Assembly: GCA_030666075.1 (NCBI GenBank)
Contig: DAOUYN010000033.1
Span: 1 to 7,708 of the forward strand
DNA: 7,708 nt
Origin: Actinomycetes bacterium
GTDB lineage: Bacteria; Actinomycetota; Aquicultoria; CAJVYJ01; JAUVQD01
Reading direction: 5' to 3'
The notes beneath the pieces are model-generated. The model ran no database searches, was not told the DNA's origin, and was given only the letters and a program-made list of their open reading frames with translations. How positions within the stretch are numbered: the first letter of the stretch is position 1; each line of letters begins with the position of its first letter. This document shows positions 5,558-7,708 of the stretch, in pieces. A program made the translations under genes and the position numbers.

Positions 5558-6781
5558 ATGAGAACCACGACGCTCACGCGCCAGTATCAACTCGCTATCG
5601 GCTTGGTTGCTGTTCTATCGATTATCTCTTTCCTGACCCTGCAGCAACTGATCAAAACCCAACTGACCGCCGCCGACGTCGTCAATGTCAGCGGCCGGCA
5701 ACGCATGCTCTCGGAAAAAATCGCGTTGACGGGCCTGGCCCTGATCCACGCAGCCGATGATGCTGAGCGAGACAGTCTCCGCTCAGAGCTTAAAGTTGCC
5801 AGTAAGCTGATGAATGACTCAGCCAATGCTCTTTTTTACGGCGGCACGGTCACTAGCCCCCCCGAAAGCCACGTCTTGCCCGAACTAAGGTCGGAGGACA
5901 TCCGGTCTATCTACCTGGAAAAGCCGACTTTGCTAAGAGAGCAGACAAAGAACTATCTCAGCCACGCCGATTCATTGGTGGCGGCCGATTCTTCGGAGTT
6001 GCGTCCCGGCAACACCCACGCAACGGCCCTGCAAAAGACAGCGCCCGCCCTGCTGACCTCCTTCAATAGGGTAGTTGCGGCCCATGCCGCTAAAAGCCGC
6101 CGAGATATCGAACAACTGCGATACATCGCTCTCGGCATCCTGCTGGTCACGCTGACCGCTCTACTGCTCATCTGCTACTTGGTCTTTCGCCCGACCGTCG
6201 ATCTCGTTGAGGAAGAAGCAAAGGAACTGGAGAAGGCGAATAGACAACTGTACCGGCTCTCGTCGATCGACGGCCTGACCGGAGTCGCCAATCGTCGCAA
6301 TTTCGATGAGTTCTTGGAAAACGAATGGCGCCGCGGGCTGCGGGATTCGGCCCCGGTCACGGTCATCATGGCGGACATCGATTTTTTCAAGGCGTTCAAT
6401 GACAGCCTCGGGCACCAAGCGGGAGACGAATGCCTCAAAGCCATAGCGGCCGTCATCGCCGAAGCCCTGAAACGCCCTGGTGATCTAGTGGCCAGATATG
6501 GCGGGGAAGAATTCGTTGCCGTCCTCCCCGGCACCGAGTTGACCGGCGGCCGGGAGGTGGCCGAGACGCTTCGGGCCCGAGTCGAAGAGATCGGGATAGC
6601 TCACCCGGCCTCGGAGATAGGCCCTACTACCACCATCAGCCTGGGAGTCGCCTGTGTCGTCCCCGACAAGTCGACCTCCCCGCGCGACTTGGTTCACCAG
6701 GCGGACCAGTCCCTATACCTGGCCAAGGCGGGCGGACGTAACCGCGTCGTCGCCTTTGAAGAAAAAGGCATCAAAACCTGA
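5558..6781 (+). CDS. Membrane diguanylate cyclase with PilJ-type sensor domain (GGDEF)
   Basis: The protein makes the second messenger cyclic di-GMP from two GTP. Its 407 residues comprise a short cytoplasmic start, a first membrane helix (about 12-28), an extracytoplasmic sensor region, a second membrane helix (about 189-210), a short coiled-coil-like linker rich in Glu and Lys (about 215-232) and a GGDEF domain. The sensor begins with VNVSGRQRMLSEKIA (42-56), matching the conserved helix of PilJ_N/NarX-like domains. The cyclase part shows DGLTGVANRR (238-247), ADIDFFKAFND (272-282) and the active-site GGEEF (315-319). RPGD (306-309), five residues before it, is the RxxD inhibitory site, so product feedback is expected. 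The ATG start has AGGAGG upstream. The stop codon is one base from the next ATG, so it is probably cotranscribed with the dehydrogenase. The signal sensed is unknown. Confidence 0.94.
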   Translation: MRTTTLTRQYQLAIGLVAVLSIISFLTLQQLIKTQLTAADVVNVSGRQRMLSEKIALTGLALIHAADDAERDSLRSELKVASKLMNDSANALFYGGTVTSPPESHVLPELRSEDIRSIYLEKPTLLREQTKNYLSHADSLVAADSSELRPGNTHATALQKTAPALLTSFNRVVAAHAAKSRRDIEQLRYIALGILLVTLTALLLICYLVFRPTVDLVEEEAKELEKANRQLYRLSSIDGLTGVANRRNFDEFLENEWRRGLRDSAPVTVIMADIDFFKAFNDSLGHQAGDECLKAIAAVIAEALKRPGDLVARYGGEEFVAVLPGTELTGGREVAETLRARVEEIGIAHPASEIGPTTTISLGVACVVPDKSTSPRDLVHQADQSLYLAKAGGRNRVVAFEEKGIKT

Positions 6782-6782
6782 C

Positions 6783-7708
6783 ATGCGCGCCGCGGTTTAC
6801 TATAAGAACAGCGACGTCCGAATAGAAGAACGCCCCCGTCCGGATATCGGCCCGGGCGAATTGCTGATCAAAGTCGAAGCCAGCGGCATCTGCGGGACTG
6901 ATGTCCTGGAGTGGTATCGGATCCACCGGGCGCCGCTTATCCTGGGACACGAGATAGCCGGGACTATCGCCGAGGTCGGCCCGGGAATCTCAGAATTCGC
7001 GCTCGGCGACCGGGTAGCCGCCGCCCACCACGTTCCCTGCCATACCTGCCACTACTGTTTGAGCGGGCACGCGACTGTCTGCGAGACCCTGCGAACGACG
7101 AACTTCGATCCGGGCGGCTTCGCCGAGTATCTCCGTTTGCCCGCCCTCAATGTAGACCGGGGCGTCTTCCGCCTCCCCGATGAAGTCGGTTTCGATGAAG
7201 CCACCTTCATCGAGCCCTTAGCGTGTGTCGTCCGCGGCCAGCGCGCCGCCCGTTTCAGTCCAGGGCAAACCGTTCTCGTCATCGGCAGCGGCATGGCCGG
7301 GTTGCTCCACGTGCAATTAGCCGCGGCCCAGGGGGCCGGCCGAATATTCGCCGTCGATATCTCAGACTACAAGCTGGCCGCTGCTAAAAAAGCCGGCGCC
7401 GACGAGGCCTTTGACGCACGCGTTGATATCCCGGCCAGGATCCGGGAACAAAACGATGGCCGCCTAGCCGACCAGGTGGTCCTCTGTGCCGGAGCGGCCT
7501 CGGCCGTAGACCAGGCGATGGCATCAGTCGAGCGCGGTGGCACCGTTCTCTTCTTCGCGGCGACGAAAGACGGGGTGCGCATCGAGAAGCCTATCAATGA
7601 GATCTTCTGGCGCAACGAGGTCACCCTGACGTCTTCATATGCCGGCGATCGCGACGACCACATGACCGCACTGAAGCTGATCGCCGCCGGGCGGGTCAAG
7701 GTATCCGA
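6783..7708 (+). CDS. Zinc-dependent medium-chain dehydrogenase (3' truncated by window end)
   Basis: The frame is open to the end of the window: 308 codons of a protein that usually has about 330-360 residues. It belongs to the zinc-containing MDR family near sorbitol and threonine dehydrogenases. Cys37 in GICGTD, His56-Glu57 in LGHEIAG and Glu144 in FIEPLA match the catalytic zinc site of the sorbitol dehydrogenase type. Cys86, Cys89, Cys92 and Cys100 have the spacing of the four-cysteine structural zinc lobe. The Rossmann loop is IGSGMAG (167-173), and the Asp in FAVD after the second strand favours NAD over NADP. It would oxidise a secondary alcohol or polyol, or reduce the ketone; the substrate cannot be deduced. 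The ATG follows the cyclase stop after one base and lacks a strong ribosome binding site, so translation is probably coupled. Confidence 0.92.
   Translation, partial: MRAAVYYKNSDVRIEERPRPDIGPGELLIKVEASGICGTDVLEWYRIHRAPLILGHEIAGTIAEVGPGISEFALGDRVAAAHHVPCHTCHYCLSGHATVCETLRTTNFDPGGFAEYLRLPALNVDRGVFRLPDEVGFDEATFIEPLACVVRGQRAARFSPGQTVLVIGSGMAGLLHVQLAAAQGAGRIFAVDISDYKLAAAKKAGADEAFDARVDIPARIREQNDGRLADQVVLCAGAASAVDQAMASVERGGTVLFFAATKDGVRIEKPINEIFWRNEVTLTSSYAGDRDDHMTALKLIAAGRVKVS

Overview
This is a GC-rich window with closely packed genes on both strands. It holds eight protein genes (two cut by the window edges), with no RNA gene, CRISPR array, insertion sequence or convincing intrinsic terminator. 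The gene types (FtsX/LolD-like ABC transporter, GAF plus anti-sigma-type ATPase, PilJ_N-GGDEF cyclase, lipoprotein copper-oxidase relative) fit a free-living bacterium. The GAF-ATPase architecture and GTG starts suggest a deep-branching Actinomycetota or a neighbouring lineage such as Chloroflexi. That placement is a low-confidence inference, because no marker gene is present.

Left part (1-3094, + strand): the end of an FtsX-type ABC permease overlaps the start of its LolD/MacB-like ATPase. After a 73-bp gap comes a soluble GAF-HATPase signalling protein, and 25 bp later a pirin. The pirin converges on nnrE (3091-3840, - strand), and the two stop codons overlap by four bases. NnrE is an NAD(P)HX epimerase domain without the dehydratase domain.

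Right part (3942-7708, + strand): divergent from nnrE is a secreted lipoprotein of the multicopper oxidase family. After a 170-bp gap with a possible regulatory leader comes a membrane diguanylate cyclase, followed one base after its stop codon by a zinc-dependent medium-chain dehydrogenase that runs off the window.

The most notable observation is the multicopper oxidase relative. It keeps all four residues expected for a type 1 (blue) copper site but has lost six of the eight histidines that bind the trinuclear oxygen-reducing cluster. It therefore looks like an oxidase scaffold turned into a mononuclear copper or electron-transfer lipoprotein. Other points are a substitution in the NnrE substrate loop (NNGGD to NNGGG), a shortened cysteine-rich GAF domain, small hairpins next to two start codons, and tight coupling of the cyclase to the dehydrogenase. 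The genes do not form one obvious pathway; signalling, redox and envelope functions are interspersed.
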